From: Pseudothauera lacus
Lineage (GTDB): Bacteria; Pseudomonadota; Gammaproteobacteria; Burkholderiales; Rhodocyclaceae
Direction of reading: 5' to 3'
Length of the DNA: 64,000 bases
Assembly (NCBI RefSeq): GCF_003034845.1
Contig: NZ_PZKC01000003.1
Span: forward strand, 186,001-250,000
The notes beneath the pieces are model-generated. The model was not told where the DNA came from, did no database searches, and saw nothing but the letters and a program-made list of their open reading frames with translations. Made by a program: the position numbers and the translations under genes. This document shows positions 19,642 to 28,233 of this stretch, piece after piece. Position 1 is the first letter of the stretch; every line of letters starts with the position of its first letter.

Positions 19642-20343
19642 CTAAAACCCCACCTCTACGACCCCGCCGGCGCGCGCGATGCCGCTGATCACCTGCCCTC
19701 CCGGCATGCGCACGCGCACGGGCTCGCCTTCCGCGGCGCCGTTGATCGCCCGTCCTTCGCTGGAGACGCGAAACCCCGGACCGCTGCTGACCACCTGTAC
19801 GGTCTGCCCCTGGCGCACTGCCGGCGGCAGGCGCAGGTGGTCGGCACGCAGCGGCGCACCGGCGGCGACAGCGATGCGGGCGTGGTGGCCGATGGCCTGG
19901 GCGGGGTCGGTGAGCGTGTTGGCCGGCAGTGCGGCCAGATCGCCGTTGACCCGCCGCAGGTCGGCAAGGCCGACGATCTGGCCGGGGCGCAGCGGGCGTG
20001 CGAGCACGAGGTAGTCGGTATGCACTTCGACGCGTGCAGGCAGATAGACGGTCCACGTTACCGGCGATTCGCAGCGTACGCCGACGTTGGTCTGCCCCCA
20101 GGCGCGCGCACCGGCAGGAAAGAAAGCCTGAAGTTCGGCACAGGGGGGCAGGCGGTTGTTGGCGTCCATCTCGCCGACGGTGATCCGCAAGTCGCCGGCA
20201 AGGCCGCTCGTTTCGGCTTCCAGCAGAGCCTGCGCGGCCGCCCGCACAGGCTCCGTGGCTTGCTGGGCAAGCGCGGGGAGCACGCACAGGGCACCGGCGA
20301 GGACGCCGGTCATGAGGCGGGCGTGAGCAGTGAAGGGCAGCAT
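19642..20343 (-). CDS. flgA: Flagellar P-ring assembly chaperone FlgA
   Basis: FlgA is a periplasmic chaperone needed for FlgI polymerisation into the P ring. From ATG 20343 the product is 233 residues with a signal peptide (MTGVLAGALCVLPALAQQ). The C-terminal SAF/ChapFlgA domain shows LVLARPLRPGQIVGLADLRRV, ARIAVAAGAPLRADHL and GQTVQVVSSGPGFRVSSEGRAI. It lies upstream of flgM on the same strand, but flgM also has its own sigma-28 promoter. The divergent gene is flgB. Confidence 0.92.
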   Translation of the reverse strand: MLPFTAHARLMTGVLAGALCVLPALAQQATEPVRAAAQALLEAETSGLAGDLRITVGEMDANNRLPPCAELQAFFPAGARAWGQTNVGVRCESPVTWTVYLPARVEVHTDYLVLARPLRPGQIVGLADLRRVNGDLAALPANTLTDPAQAIGHHARIAVAAGAPLRADHLRLPPAVRQGQTVQVVSSGPGFRVSSEGRAINGAAEGEPVRVRMPGGQVISGIARAGGVVEVGF

Positions 20344-20528
20344 GGGTTCATTGCAACACGAGCGTGGCCGCGGGGCAAGCCCTTGCGGCGGCGGCCGTGG
20401 GTACGGCCTCGAAGGGCGGCAGGCCCTGCCGGCAAGGATTGCCGTGGGCTTGCGGCAAGGGGCCAAATTGGCCGGTTTTTTCACCTTTGTTCGGCTCAAG
20501 GGCAGTGCTGTCAGGCGCCTAAGATGGC

Positions 20529-20544
20529 TGGCATGGAAGCTGCA
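20529..20544 (+). promoter_or_regulatory. Sigma-54 promoter of the flgB operon
   Basis: TGGCATGGAAGCTGCA has the invariant GG (20530-20531) and GC (20542-20543) separated by exactly 10 bases and matches TGGCAYG-N4-TTGCA at all but one position. Transcription would start near 20555, about 50 bases before flgB. It lies in the 262-base flgA-flgB divergent gap. Confidence 0.8.
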
Positions 20545-20605
20545 ATGACCTTGTTGCCGACCCGCCGGGATACCGCGGGACGGCACGTAACGAAGAGGTG
20601 ATGCC

Positions 20606-21007
20606 ATGAAGACCCTGCTCGACAACAGCCTGCGCAACCACCAGACCGCACTCAATGTGCAGGCCTACCGGCAGCAGCTGCTGGCCTCCAACATCGCCAA
20701 CGCCGATACCCCTCACTACAAGGCACGCGACATCGATTTCCGCGGTGCGCTGCAGACTGCCATGAACAAGATCACGCCGCTTGCGCTGTCCACGACCTCC
20801 AGCGCGCATCTCACCGGGGTCAATGCCTTGCCGCTGGAGCGTTACACGCTGTATCGCACCGAGCTGCAATCGGCTGTCGATGGCAATACCGTCAACATGG
20901 ACGTCGAGCGCGCGGCATTTGCCGAGAACTCGATCCATTACGAGGCCAGCGTGACCTTCATCAATGGTTTGCTGAGCGGCATGCAGCGCGCAATCTCGGG
21001 CCAGTAA
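20606..21007 (+). CDS. flgB: Flagellar proximal rod protein FlgB
   Basis: FlgB forms part of the proximal rod and contacts the FliE/MS-ring base. The 133-residue protein has the rod-family N-terminus with [27 protein letters not shown] and a C-terminal helix ([26 protein letters not shown]). GAAGAGGTG precedes the start. It is the first gene of the flgBCDEF block driven by the sigma-54 promoter at 20529. Confidence 0.95.
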   Translation: MKTLLDNSLRNHQTALNVQAYRQQLLASNIANADTPHYKARDIDFRGALQTAMNKITPLALSTTSSAHLTGVNALPLERYTLYRTELQSAVDGNTVNMDVERAAFAENSIHYEASVTFINGLLSGMQRAISGQ

Positions 21008-21023
21008 GGGAGGGCAGGCGATC

Positions 21024-21434
21024 ATGAGCATGCTCAATGTCTTCGGCATCGCCGGTTCGGCGCTCAGTGCGCAGTCGGTGCGCCTCAATACCACCGCCTC
21101 CAACCTCGCCAACGCGGACAGCGTGATTGCCGAGGACGGGCAGCCCTACAAGGCCAAGCAGGTGGTTTTTGCCGCCCGTCAGGTAGAGGGTGCCGGCAAG
21201 GGCTCGGTGGGCGTGCAGGTTACCCAGATTGTCGAGAGCGCGGCGCCGATGCGCCTGGTGTACGAGCCCAACAACCCGGCGGCAAATGCCGAGGGCTATG
21301 TCGAGATGCCAAACGTGAACGTCGTCGAGGAGATGGTGAACATGATTTCCGCCTCCCGCGCCTACCAGAATAACGCCGAGGTCATGAGTACGGCACGAAC
21401 CTTGCTGCAGCGGACCTTGCAGATCGGTCAGTAA
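21024..21434 (+). CDS. flgC: Flagellar proximal rod protein FlgC
   Basis: The 136-residue protein has the rod/hook family motif [23 protein letters not shown] near the N-terminus and the C-terminal signature [38 protein letters not shown]. It assembles with FlgB, FlgF and FlgG into the rod and is exported without a cleaved signal. It begins 16 bases after flgB. Confidence 0.95.
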   Translation: MSMLNVFGIAGSALSAQSVRLNTTASNLANADSVIAEDGQPYKAKQVVFAARQVEGAGKGSVGVQVTQIVESAAPMRLVYEPNNPAANAEGYVEMPNVNVVEEMVNMISASRAYQNNAEVMSTARTLLQRTLQIGQ

Positions 21435-21477
21435 GCACCGACCGGAAAACCATGCTGCTGACAGCCGGAGAACGAGA

Positions 21478-22152
21478 ATGAGCACCGTAAGCGACGCCAC
21501 CCAAAGCGCACAGGACATCCTGGCCAGCCTTGCGCGCAAGGACACCCAGGACACCAGCGCCGCAAATCGGGACAAGACGCAGTTCCTGAAGCTGCTGACC
21601 ACCCAGCTGCAGAATCAAGACCCGATGAATCCGATGGAGAACGCCGAGATCACCTCGCAGCTCGCGCAACTGTCCACGGTCGAGGGTATCGAGAAGCTCA
21701 ACGCCATGATGAGCAAGCTGGTCAGCGCGCAGGAAAGCTCGGACGGTCTGGCCGCCGCCGCCCTGGTCGGGCGCGGGGTGCTGGTCGAGGGCAAGAATCT
21801 GATGCTTACCGAGGCCGGTGCCGTGGGCGGCTTCGAGCTCGATGGTCCGGCTGACCAGGTGGTGCTGTCGATCCGCGACGCCAACGGCATCGAGGTATCC
21901 ACCGTCGAGCTTGCCGGTGTCGATGCCGGCAGTCACAACTACATCTGGGACGGTTCCGCCAAGGATGGCAGCCGCGCTGCCGACGGCCTGTATACCGTCT
22001 CCGTCACCGCTACCCAGGGCAATGACAGCGTGGTCTCGCGCGCGCTGCAGTTCGGTGCGGTGACCAGCGTCATCCGCGGTGCCAGCAGCACCGACCTTCA
22101 AGTAGGCGATCTCGGCATCTTCAAGATGGCCGACATCAAGCAGATTCTCTGA
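21478..22152 (+). CDS. flgD: Flagellar hook assembly scaffold FlgD
   Basis: FlgD caps the growing hook and is removed when it is complete. The 224-residue protein carries the family signature DKTQFLKLLTTQLQNQDPMNPMENAEITSQLAQLSTVEGIEKLN at about residues 38-82. A C-terminal Ig/tudor-like domain follows, with YIWDGSAKDGSRAADGLYTVSV typical of FlgD. It lies 43 bases after flgC in the operon. Confidence 0.95.
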   Translation: MSTVSDATQSAQDILASLARKDTQDTSAANRDKTQFLKLLTTQLQNQDPMNPMENAEITSQLAQLSTVEGIEKLNAMMSKLVSAQESSDGLAAAALVGRGVLVEGKNLMLTEAGAVGGFELDGPADQVVLSIRDANGIEVSTVELAGVDAGSHNYIWDGSAKDGSRAADGLYTVSVTATQGNDSVVSRALQFGAVTSVIRGASSTDLQVGDLGIFKMADIKQIL

Positions 22153-22167
22153 TCCGGAGCAGCGATC

Positions 22168-23550
22168 ATGGCATTCCAGCAAGGTTTGAGTGGACTCAAC
22201 TCATCGGCCAAGGCGCTCGACGTCATCTCCAACAATGTCGCCAACGCCAGTACGGTGGGCTTCAAGGCCAGCAACACCATTTTCGCCGACATGTACGCCA
22301 CGGCAATGACCGGTGGCGTGTCCTCACTGCAGATCGGTATCGGTGCGCGGGTTGCGGCGGTGACGCAGAGCTTTACCCAGGGCAATGTCACCGCTACCAA
22401 CAACCCGCTCGACATGGCGATCAACGGCAATGGCTTCTTCCGTCTCGAGCGCAGCGACGGCACCGTTGCCTACTCGCGCAACGGCCAGTTCGACGTCAGT
22501 CGTGACGGCTTCATCATCAATGCCACCGGCGACCGGCTTACCGGCTACGCGGCGATCGACAGCAACGTCACCCCGACGGTGTTCGCCGGTGAGCCGACGG
22601 CGATCTACATCGACACCAGCAACATCCAGCCGCGCGAGACCACCACCGGTTCGCTGGGCGTCAACCTCGACTCCAAGCTGCGCAACCCGCTCAATCAGGA
22701 TCCGGTCGGCACCGACATCACCAACTTTCTTGCCACCGGTATCTCCAATCCGGTGAGCATCCCGGTCGATGCCTACAACTACACCACCACGATGACGGTG
22801 TATGACAGCCTGGGCAATGCCTCGCTGCTCAACCTCTACTACGTGCGCAACCAGAACGACCCGCTTACCGGCGTGGCGCCCAACACCTGGTCGGTGTACG
22901 GCCGCCTCAGCAATGACGTGGTCCCCGATCCGCTCAACCCCGCGGAGTCGACCGGTGAGCCGCTGGAGCGTCTGGGCAGCATCGAGTTCAACGCCTTCGG
23001 GGTGCCGGTTGCCTCCTTCGAGGCCGATGGCGTTACTCCCACCGCGCAGCTTGCCCAGTTCGGTTTCAGCCGCACCGCGGCACAACTGCAGACCGGCGCC
23101 GACGACTTCGACATGACCCTCGACATGAGGGCCTCCACACAGTGGAACACCGCTTCGGCGGTGACCACCGCGCCGCGTCAGGATGGCTACACCACCGGTT
23201 CGCTGACCGGCCTGTCGGTGAGTTCCAACGGCATCGTCCAGGGCACCTTCTCGAACGGACAGGTGAAGGATCTGGCCATGCTCTCGCTGGCCAATTTCGC
23301 CAGCGCTCAGGGGCTGACCTCGCTGGGCAACAACCTGTGGGCGGAGTCCTACGACTCCGGTCAGGCCATTCTCGGCGCTCCGGGCACCGGGGTGCTGGGC
23401 ATCGTCAGTTCGGGCCAGATCGAGGAGTCCAACGTCGACCTCACCCAGGAACTGGTCAACATGATCATCCAGCAGCGCAACTACCAGGCCAACGCACAGT
23501 CGATCAAGACGCAGGACTCCATCCTGCAGACGATCGTCAACATCCGCTGA
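22168..23550 (+). CDS. flgE: Flagellar hook protein FlgE
   Basis: FlgE polymerises into the hook. The 460-residue protein starts MAFQQGLSGLNSSAKALDVISNNVANASTVGFK, has the conserved LDMAINGNGFFRL and YSRNGQFDVSRDGFI block, and ends with SNVDLTQELVNMIIQQRNYQANAQSIKTQDSILQTIVNIR. Its length is within the usual range and GGAGC precedes the ATG. Confidence 0.96.
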   Translation: MAFQQGLSGLNSSAKALDVISNNVANASTVGFKASNTIFADMYATAMTGGVSSLQIGIGARVAAVTQSFTQGNVTATNNPLDMAINGNGFFRLERSDGTVAYSRNGQFDVSRDGFIINATGDRLTGYAAIDSNVTPTVFAGEPTAIYIDTSNIQPRETTTGSLGVNLDSKLRNPLNQDPVGTDITNFLATGISNPVSIPVDAYNYTTTMTVYDSLGNASLLNLYYVRNQNDPLTGVAPNTWSVYGRLSNDVVPDPLNPAESTGEPLERLGSIEFNAFGVPVASFEADGVTPTAQLAQFGFSRTAAQLQTGADDFDMTLDMRASTQWNTASAVTTAPRQDGYTTGSLTGLSVSSNGIVQGTFSNGQVKDLAMLSLANFASAQGLTSLGNNLWAESYDSGQAILGAPGTGVLGIVSSGQIEESNVDLTQELVNMIIQQRNYQANAQSIKTQDSILQTIVNIR

Positions 23551-23575
23551 GTCCTGATTTCGCAGAGGCCATCTC

Positions 23576-24310
23576 ATGGACCGCCTGATCTATACCGCAA
23601 TGACCGGTGCCAAGGGCACCATGGACCAGCAGGCGGCGGTGGCGCACAACCTCGCCAATGCCACCTCCACCGGTTTTCGTACCGAGATGCACAAGCTGCG
23701 CGCGGTGGAAGTGCAGACCGAGGCGCTGCGCAGCCGCGCCTTCGTCGTCGATGCCAGCGTCGCCACCGACTTCACCGCGGGGCCGCTGCAGTTTACCGGC
23801 CGCCAGTACGACGTCGCGGTGGAAGGCAAGGGCTGGCTGAGCGTGCAGATGCCCGACGGCAGCGAGGCCTATACCCGCGACGGCAGTCTGGAGGTCAGTG
23901 CCAACGGCGTGCTGCAGACGCGCAGCGGCCTGCCGCTGATCGGCGAGGGCGGGCCCATCACCCTGCCGCCGGACGCCGAGATCAGCATCGGCGCGGACGG
24001 TACCATTTCTGCCAAGGAAGCCGGGCAGAACGTCATCAACGTGGTTGACCGGCTGAAGCTCGTGAACCCGCCGGAGAGCGAACTGGTGCGTGGCGACGAC
24101 GGCCTCTTCCGCACCCGCGACGGGGCGGCACAGCCTGCCGATGAAGCGGTAAAAGTTGCCGGCGGCTACCTCGAAGGCAGTAACGTCAACGTCGTCGAGC
24201 AGATGGTGACGATGATCTCGCTCGGCCGCCAGTTCGAGATGCAGACCCGCATGCTGCAGAGCGCGGAGGAGAACGATCGCGCCGCCACGCAGGTGCTTTC
24301 GGTGCGCTGA
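23576..24310 (+). CDS. flgF: Flagellar rod protein FlgF
   Basis: The 244-residue protein is a proximal/distal rod subunit of the FlgF type: MDRLIYTAMTGAKGTMDQQAAVAHNLANATSTGFR at the N-terminus, the GWLSVQMPDGSEAYTRDG core and NVNVVEQMVTMISLGRQFEMQTRMLQ at the end. It is the last gene before a strong hairpin at 24335-24358, so it probably closes the flgBCDEF transcript. Confidence 0.95.
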   Translation: MDRLIYTAMTGAKGTMDQQAAVAHNLANATSTGFRTEMHKLRAVEVQTEALRSRAFVVDASVATDFTAGPLQFTGRQYDVAVEGKGWLSVQMPDGSEAYTRDGSLEVSANGVLQTRSGLPLIGEGGPITLPPDAEISIGADGTISAKEAGQNVINVVDRLKLVNPPESELVRGDDGLFRTRDGAAQPADEAVKVAGGYLEGSNVNVVEQMVTMISLGRQFEMQTRMLQSAEENDRAATQVLSVR

Positions 24311-24334
24311 GCGCGCCCTTGCGCGAGCCAAAGA

Positions 24335-24358
24335 AGGGCGGCCCCGTGGGGCCGCCCT
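24335..24358. terminator. Strong hairpin between flgF and flgG
   Basis: AGGGCGGCCCC and GGGGCCGCCCT are perfect 11-base arms around GT. No T-run follows, so termination may be partial or bidirectional. The flgG promoter candidate lies 38 bases downstream, supporting a transcript boundary here. Confidence 0.6.
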
Positions 24359-24395
24359 CGTCGTTGACGCCGGGGGAGTTGCGCAGTCGCGTGAT

Positions 24396-24411
24396 TAGCA
24401 CGGTTTTTGCA
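24396..24411 (+). promoter_or_regulatory. Sigma-54-like promoter of flgG
   Basis: TAGCACGGTTTTTGCA fits TGGCACG-N4-TTGCA except that the first G of the -24 GG is A. Spacing to the -12 GC (24409-24410) is the required 10 bases. It sits after the hairpin and about 100 bases before flgG, implying a second transcript for flgGHIJ. Confidence 0.6.
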
Positions 24412-24511
24412 AGGTTAATCGCAGGATGGCCGCAAGCCCTGCCGGCCTAGAGTGAACACCATGCTACCCACGCCGGCGCCCTGCGACGGCATTGCGAACG
24501 AGGAACCCATC

Positions 24512-25294
24512 ATGATCCGCTCACTGTGGTCCGCCCGTACCGGGCTGGAAGCCCAGCAAACCTCGCTGGACGTGATCTCCAACAACCTCGCCAACGTCTC
24601 CACCAACGGCTTCAAGCGCCAGCGTGCAGTGTTCGAGGATCTGCTCTACCAGACCATCCGCCAGCCTGGCGCGCAGACCACCCAGCAGACCCAGGTCGGC
24701 TCCGGACTGCAGATCGGTACCGGCGTGCGCGCGGTGGCCACCGAACGCATCTTCACCCAGGGCAGCCTGCAGCAGACCGGTGGCTCGCTCGATGTCGCCA
24801 TCCAGGGCAACGGCTTCTTCCAGATCGCCATGCCCGACGGCACCACCGCCTACACCCGCGACGGCGCCTTCCAGCTCGACAACCAGGGCAATGTGGTCAC
24901 CGCCAGCGGCTACCCGCTTGCCGACAACATCAACATTCCCGCCGACGCAGTGACCATCACCGTCGGCAAGGATGGCACGGTGAGCGTGCTGCAGGCCGGG
25001 CAGGTGACGCCGGTAGAGGTGGGGGCCATTCAGCTGGCCACTTTCGTGAATTCAGGTGGGCTGCAGAGCGCCGGGGAGAACCTCTTCCTGGAAACCGCCT
25101 CCAGCGGCGTGGCTACGCCCAACCAGCCGGGCACCAATGGCGCCGGGGTGATCAATCAGGGTTACGTGGAAACATCCAACGTCAATGTGGCCGAGGAACT
25201 GGTGAACATGATCGTCACCCAGCGCGCCTACGAGATGAATTCGCGTGCCATCCAGACCTCGGATTCCATGCTCGGCCGCCTGACCCAGCTTTGA
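24512..25294 (+). CDS. flgG: Flagellar distal rod protein FlgG
   Basis: FlgG builds the distal rod that spans the periplasm. From ATG 24512, preceded by AGGA at 24501, the protein is 260 residues, the exact family size. It starts [48 protein letters not shown] and ends [39 protein letters not shown]. An upstream in-frame ATG at 24452 would only add a 20-residue non-conserved leader. Confidence 0.97.
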   Translation: MIRSLWSARTGLEAQQTSLDVISNNLANVSTNGFKRQRAVFEDLLYQTIRQPGAQTTQQTQVGSGLQIGTGVRAVATERIFTQGSLQQTGGSLDVAIQGNGFFQIAMPDGTTAYTRDGAFQLDNQGNVVTASGYPLADNINIPADAVTITVGKDGTVSVLQAGQVTPVEVGAIQLATFVNSGGLQSAGENLFLETASSGVATPNQPGTNGAGVINQGYVETSNVNVAEELVNMIVTQRAYEMNSRAIQTSDSMLGRLTQL

Positions 25295-25304
25295 GGAGGC
25301 GATC

Positions 25305-26003
25305 ATGAAACTGTCCGTCCCGTTTGCCTGTGCCGCGCTGCTCCTGCTCTCCGGCTGCGCCGCGATGTACGACAAGCCTCCCACCATCGTTCATCAGCCC
25401 ACCTCCGTGCGCCCCGAGGCGCCGCTGCAGACTGCGGGCATGAACGGCTCGATCTACCAGGCGGCGCAGTCGCGGCCGTTGTTCGAGGATCGTCGCGCGC
25501 GCATGGTCGGCGACATCATCACCATCAACCTGGTCGAACGCACCACCGCGCAGAAGAGCGCGAACGCCTCGGCAGGGCGCAACTCCGGCATGACCGGTGG
25601 CATCACCACGGTACCGGTGATCCCGCGCCTGAACTCGGTCAACAAGCTGCTCGGCGAACTGCAGGGCCTCAACGTCGAGGCCGGGGCGGATTCGAGCTTC
25701 TCGGGCTCCGGTGCGGCAGCGGCCAACAACGTCTTCAACGGCACCATCACCGTCACCGTCATCGACGTCTATCCCAACGGCAACCTGCTGGTTTCCGGCG
25801 AGAAACAGATCGCCATCAACCAGGGCGACGAATTCATCCGCTTCTCCGGGGTGGTCAATCCCAGCGTGGTGACCGCAGCCAACACCGTGCAGTCCACCCA
25901 GGTGGCCGACGCGCGCATCGAATACAAGGGCAGCGGCTTCATCGACGAACACAACACCATGGGCTGGCTGCACCGCTTCTTCGTGGCCATCTTCCCGTTC
26001 TGA
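25305..26003 (+). CDS. flgH: Flagellar L-ring protein FlgH
   Basis: FlgH is the outer-membrane L-ring lipoprotein. The 232-residue protein has a lipoprotein signal peptide with the lipobox LLSGC around residue 18. The body shows [65 protein letters not shown] and the C-terminal [23 protein letters not shown]. It begins 10 bases after flgG. Confidence 0.96.
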   Translation: MKLSVPFACAALLLLSGCAAMYDKPPTIVHQPTSVRPEAPLQTAGMNGSIYQAAQSRPLFEDRRARMVGDIITINLVERTTAQKSANASAGRNSGMTGGITTVPVIPRLNSVNKLLGELQGLNVEAGADSSFSGSGAAAANNVFNGTITVTVIDVYPNGNLLVSGEKQIAINQGDEFIRFSGVVNPSVVTAANTVQSTQVADARIEYKGSGFIDEHNTMGWLHRFFVAIFPF

Positions 26004-26026
26004 ACACCGCGCACAGGAGCTTCATC

Positions 26027-27148
26027 ATGAACCGGCTCAGCTTCCGTTCCGCAGTGCTGGCCTGCTGCCTGGGCAGCCTGCTGTTTGCCGCCGGCGCGCA
26101 GGCCGCTCCCGAGCGTATCAAGGATCTGACCTCGATCGCCGGGGTGCGCAACAATCAGCTTGTCGGCTACGGCATCGTCGTCGGCCTCGACGGCAGCGGC
26201 GACCAGACCACGCAGACGCCGTTCACCGTGCAGAGCATCATCAACATGCTCGGCAACATGGGCGTGCAGTTGCCCGCTGGCACCAACCTGCAGCTGAAGA
26301 ACGTTGCTGCGGTGATGGTTACCGCCAACCTGCCGCCCTTTGCCCGTCCGGGCCAGCAGATCGACGTCACCGTGTCGTCGATCGGCAACGCCAAGAGCCT
26401 GCGCGGCGGCACCCTGATCATGACCCCGCTGAAGGGTGCCGATGGCCAGGTGTATGCCGTCGCCCAGGGCAACATGCTGGTCGGCGGTGCCGGTGCGCAG
26501 GCCGGCGGCGCGGCGCAGACCATCAACCACCTGCTGGCAGGGCGCATTCCCGGCGGAGCGACGGTGGAGCGCGGCGTGCCGACCATGGTCGGTCACGGTG
26601 ACTTTGTCACCCTGGAGCTCAATGAAACCGACTTTGGCACGGCCCGCCGCGTGGTCGATGCCATCAACCTTGCCACCGCGCCGGGCACTGCACATGCGCT
26701 CGACGGCCGGACCGTGCAGGTGCGCGCGCCGATCGATCCTTCCGAGCGCGTGGCCTTTCTCGGCAAGCTCGAGGCGCTCACCGTCACTCCGGTGCAGCAG
26801 GCCGCGCGTGTGGTGGTCAATTCGCGCACCGGCTCGGTGGTGATGAACCAGCGCGTGATGCTGCAGAACGTCGCCGTTGCCCATGGCAACCTCACCGTCA
26901 GCGTGATCAACGACCAGCAGGTGAACCAGCCGCCGCCGTTCTCGCAGGGACAGACGGTGATCACCGACCGCGGTGAGGTCGTCATCGAACAGGTGCCCGG
27001 CAAGCTGGTCAATGTGCAGGCCGGCAGCAACCTCGCCGACGTCATCAAGGCCCTCAATGCCCTTGGTGCGACGCCGATGGACCTGGTCAGCATCCTGCAG
27101 GCGATGAAGTCCGCCGGTGCGCTGCGCGCCGAACTTGAGGTGATCTGA
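26027..27148 (+). CDS. flgI: Flagellar P-ring protein FlgI
   Basis: FlgI forms the P ring in the peptidoglycan layer. The 373-residue precursor has a signal peptide ending ...[13 protein letters not shown] and the conserved [32 protein letters not shown]. Further signatures are [37 protein letters not shown] and the C-terminal [29 protein letters not shown]. FlgA, its chaperone, is encoded on the other strand at 19642-20343. Confidence 0.97.
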   Translation: MNRLSFRSAVLACCLGSLLFAAGAQAAPERIKDLTSIAGVRNNQLVGYGIVVGLDGSGDQTTQTPFTVQSIINMLGNMGVQLPAGTNLQLKNVAAVMVTANLPPFARPGQQIDVTVSSIGNAKSLRGGTLIMTPLKGADGQVYAVAQGNMLVGGAGAQAGGAAQTINHLLAGRIPGGATVERGVPTMVGHGDFVTLELNETDFGTARRVVDAINLATAPGTAHALDGRTVQVRAPIDPSERVAFLGKLEALTVTPVQQAARVVVNSRTGSVVMNQRVMLQNVAVAHGNLTVSVINDQQVNQPPPFSQGQTVITDRGEVVIEQVPGKLVNVQAGSNLADVIKALNALGATPMDLVSILQAMKSAGALRAELEVI

Positions 27149-27158
27149 GGGCGCTGCG

Positions 27159-28148
27159 ATGAGCAACGGTTTCCAGCTCAACGCCCTCGATCCCAACTCA
27201 CTGGGCGATCTGAAACGGCTGGCGCGCGAGAATCCCAACTCGCCGGAAGCCCTGCGTGCCGCCTCGCGCCAGTTCGAGGCCCTGTTCATGCAGATGGTGC
27301 TCAAGTCGATGCGCGAAGCCTCGCTGGGCACCGGCATGTTCGACAGCGAGCAGAGCAAGACCTACCAGTCCCTGCTTGACCAGCAACTGGCCTTGAACAT
27401 GGCGCACAGTGGCAACAACGGCCTCGGCGAGGCCCTGTTCCGCCAGCTCGGAGGGCTGAACGCCGCACGTCAGGGTGCCGATGCCGCATTGTCGGCGAGC
27501 GGGCCGGGAACAGAACGCGGTTTCGACCTCTCCGGGGTGATCCGCCAGAGTGGCAATGCCGCTGCGCTGGCCCGCCAGGCCGCAGCACGCAGCAGCAGCG
27601 AGGACGATCCGGTCGGCGCCCTCATTGGCCAGCTCGAAGCGGCCGCGCAGGTGCGCAACGCTGACGGCAGCCGGGCCAGCGGTGCAGGCGCCTTCGTCGC
27701 CGAGCTGTGGCCGCATGCCGAAGCAGCGAGCCGGCGCACCGGCATCCCGGCGCACTTCATGGTCGCCCAGGCGGCGCTGGAAACCGGTTGGGGCGAGAAG
27801 GTGCTGCGCCACGCCGACGGCCGCTCCAGCCACAACCTCTTCAACATCAAGGCCGGCGCCGGCTGGCAGGGCGAGACGGTCAGCCGCCGGGTCACCGAGT
27901 ACGCCAATGGCCGCCCCTACACTGAAGAGGCGCGCTTCCGCAGCTATGCCTCGTACGCCGAGGCCTTCGACGACTACGCCCGCCTGCTCGCCAACAGCCC
28001 GCGCTACAGCGCAGTGCTCGGCCAGACCACTGCCGGCGGCTTTGCGCGCAGCCTGCAGCAGGCCGGCTATGCCACCGATCCGCTGTACGCCGACAAGCTC
28101 ACCCGCGTCATCGGCGGCCCCACCCTGCGCAATGCCCTGGGCGCCTGA
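27159..28148 (+). CDS. flgJ: Flagellum-specific peptidoglycan hydrolase FlgJ
   Basis: FlgJ caps the growing rod and cuts a hole in peptidoglycan. The 329-residue protein is the two-domain form. The N-terminal rod-binding domain shows SRQFEALFMQMVLKSMREAS. The C-terminal glucosaminidase domain (from about residue 175) has IPAHFMVAQAALETGWGEKVL with the catalytic Glu, HNLFNIKAG and FRSYASYAEAFDDYARLL. Single-domain forms lack this second half. Confidence 0.96.
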   Translation: MSNGFQLNALDPNSLGDLKRLARENPNSPEALRAASRQFEALFMQMVLKSMREASLGTGMFDSEQSKTYQSLLDQQLALNMAHSGNNGLGEALFRQLGGLNAARQGADAALSASGPGTERGFDLSGVIRQSGNAAALARQAAARSSSEDDPVGALIGQLEAAAQVRNADGSRASGAGAFVAELWPHAEAASRRTGIPAHFMVAQAALETGWGEKVLRHADGRSSHNLFNIKAGAGWQGETVSRRVTEYANGRPYTEEARFRSYASYAEAFDDYARLLANSPRYSAVLGQTTAGGFARSLQQAGYATDPLYADKLTRVIGGPTLRNALGA

Positions 28149-28179
28149 GCGGGCGCGGCTGAAATTGCCGCTTTCAGGC

Positions 28180-28195
28180 TGGCAAGGATCTTGCT
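28180..28195 (+). promoter_or_regulatory. Sigma-54 promoter of flgKL
   Basis: TGGCAAGGATCTTGCT has GG (28181-28182) and GC (28193-28194) 10 bases apart with TGGCA and TTGCT intact, a near-consensus -24/-12 site. Transcription would start near 28206, about 28 bases before flgK. Confidence 0.85.
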
Positions 28196-28233
28196 GATAT
28201 CTGCCTGAACCATCGCGAATCAGGGGAATCATC

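Noticed and set aside
23550-23576. Separate promoter for flgF
   Set aside because: The gap is only 25 bases and shows no -24/-12 or sigma-28 pattern; co-transcription with flgE is simpler.
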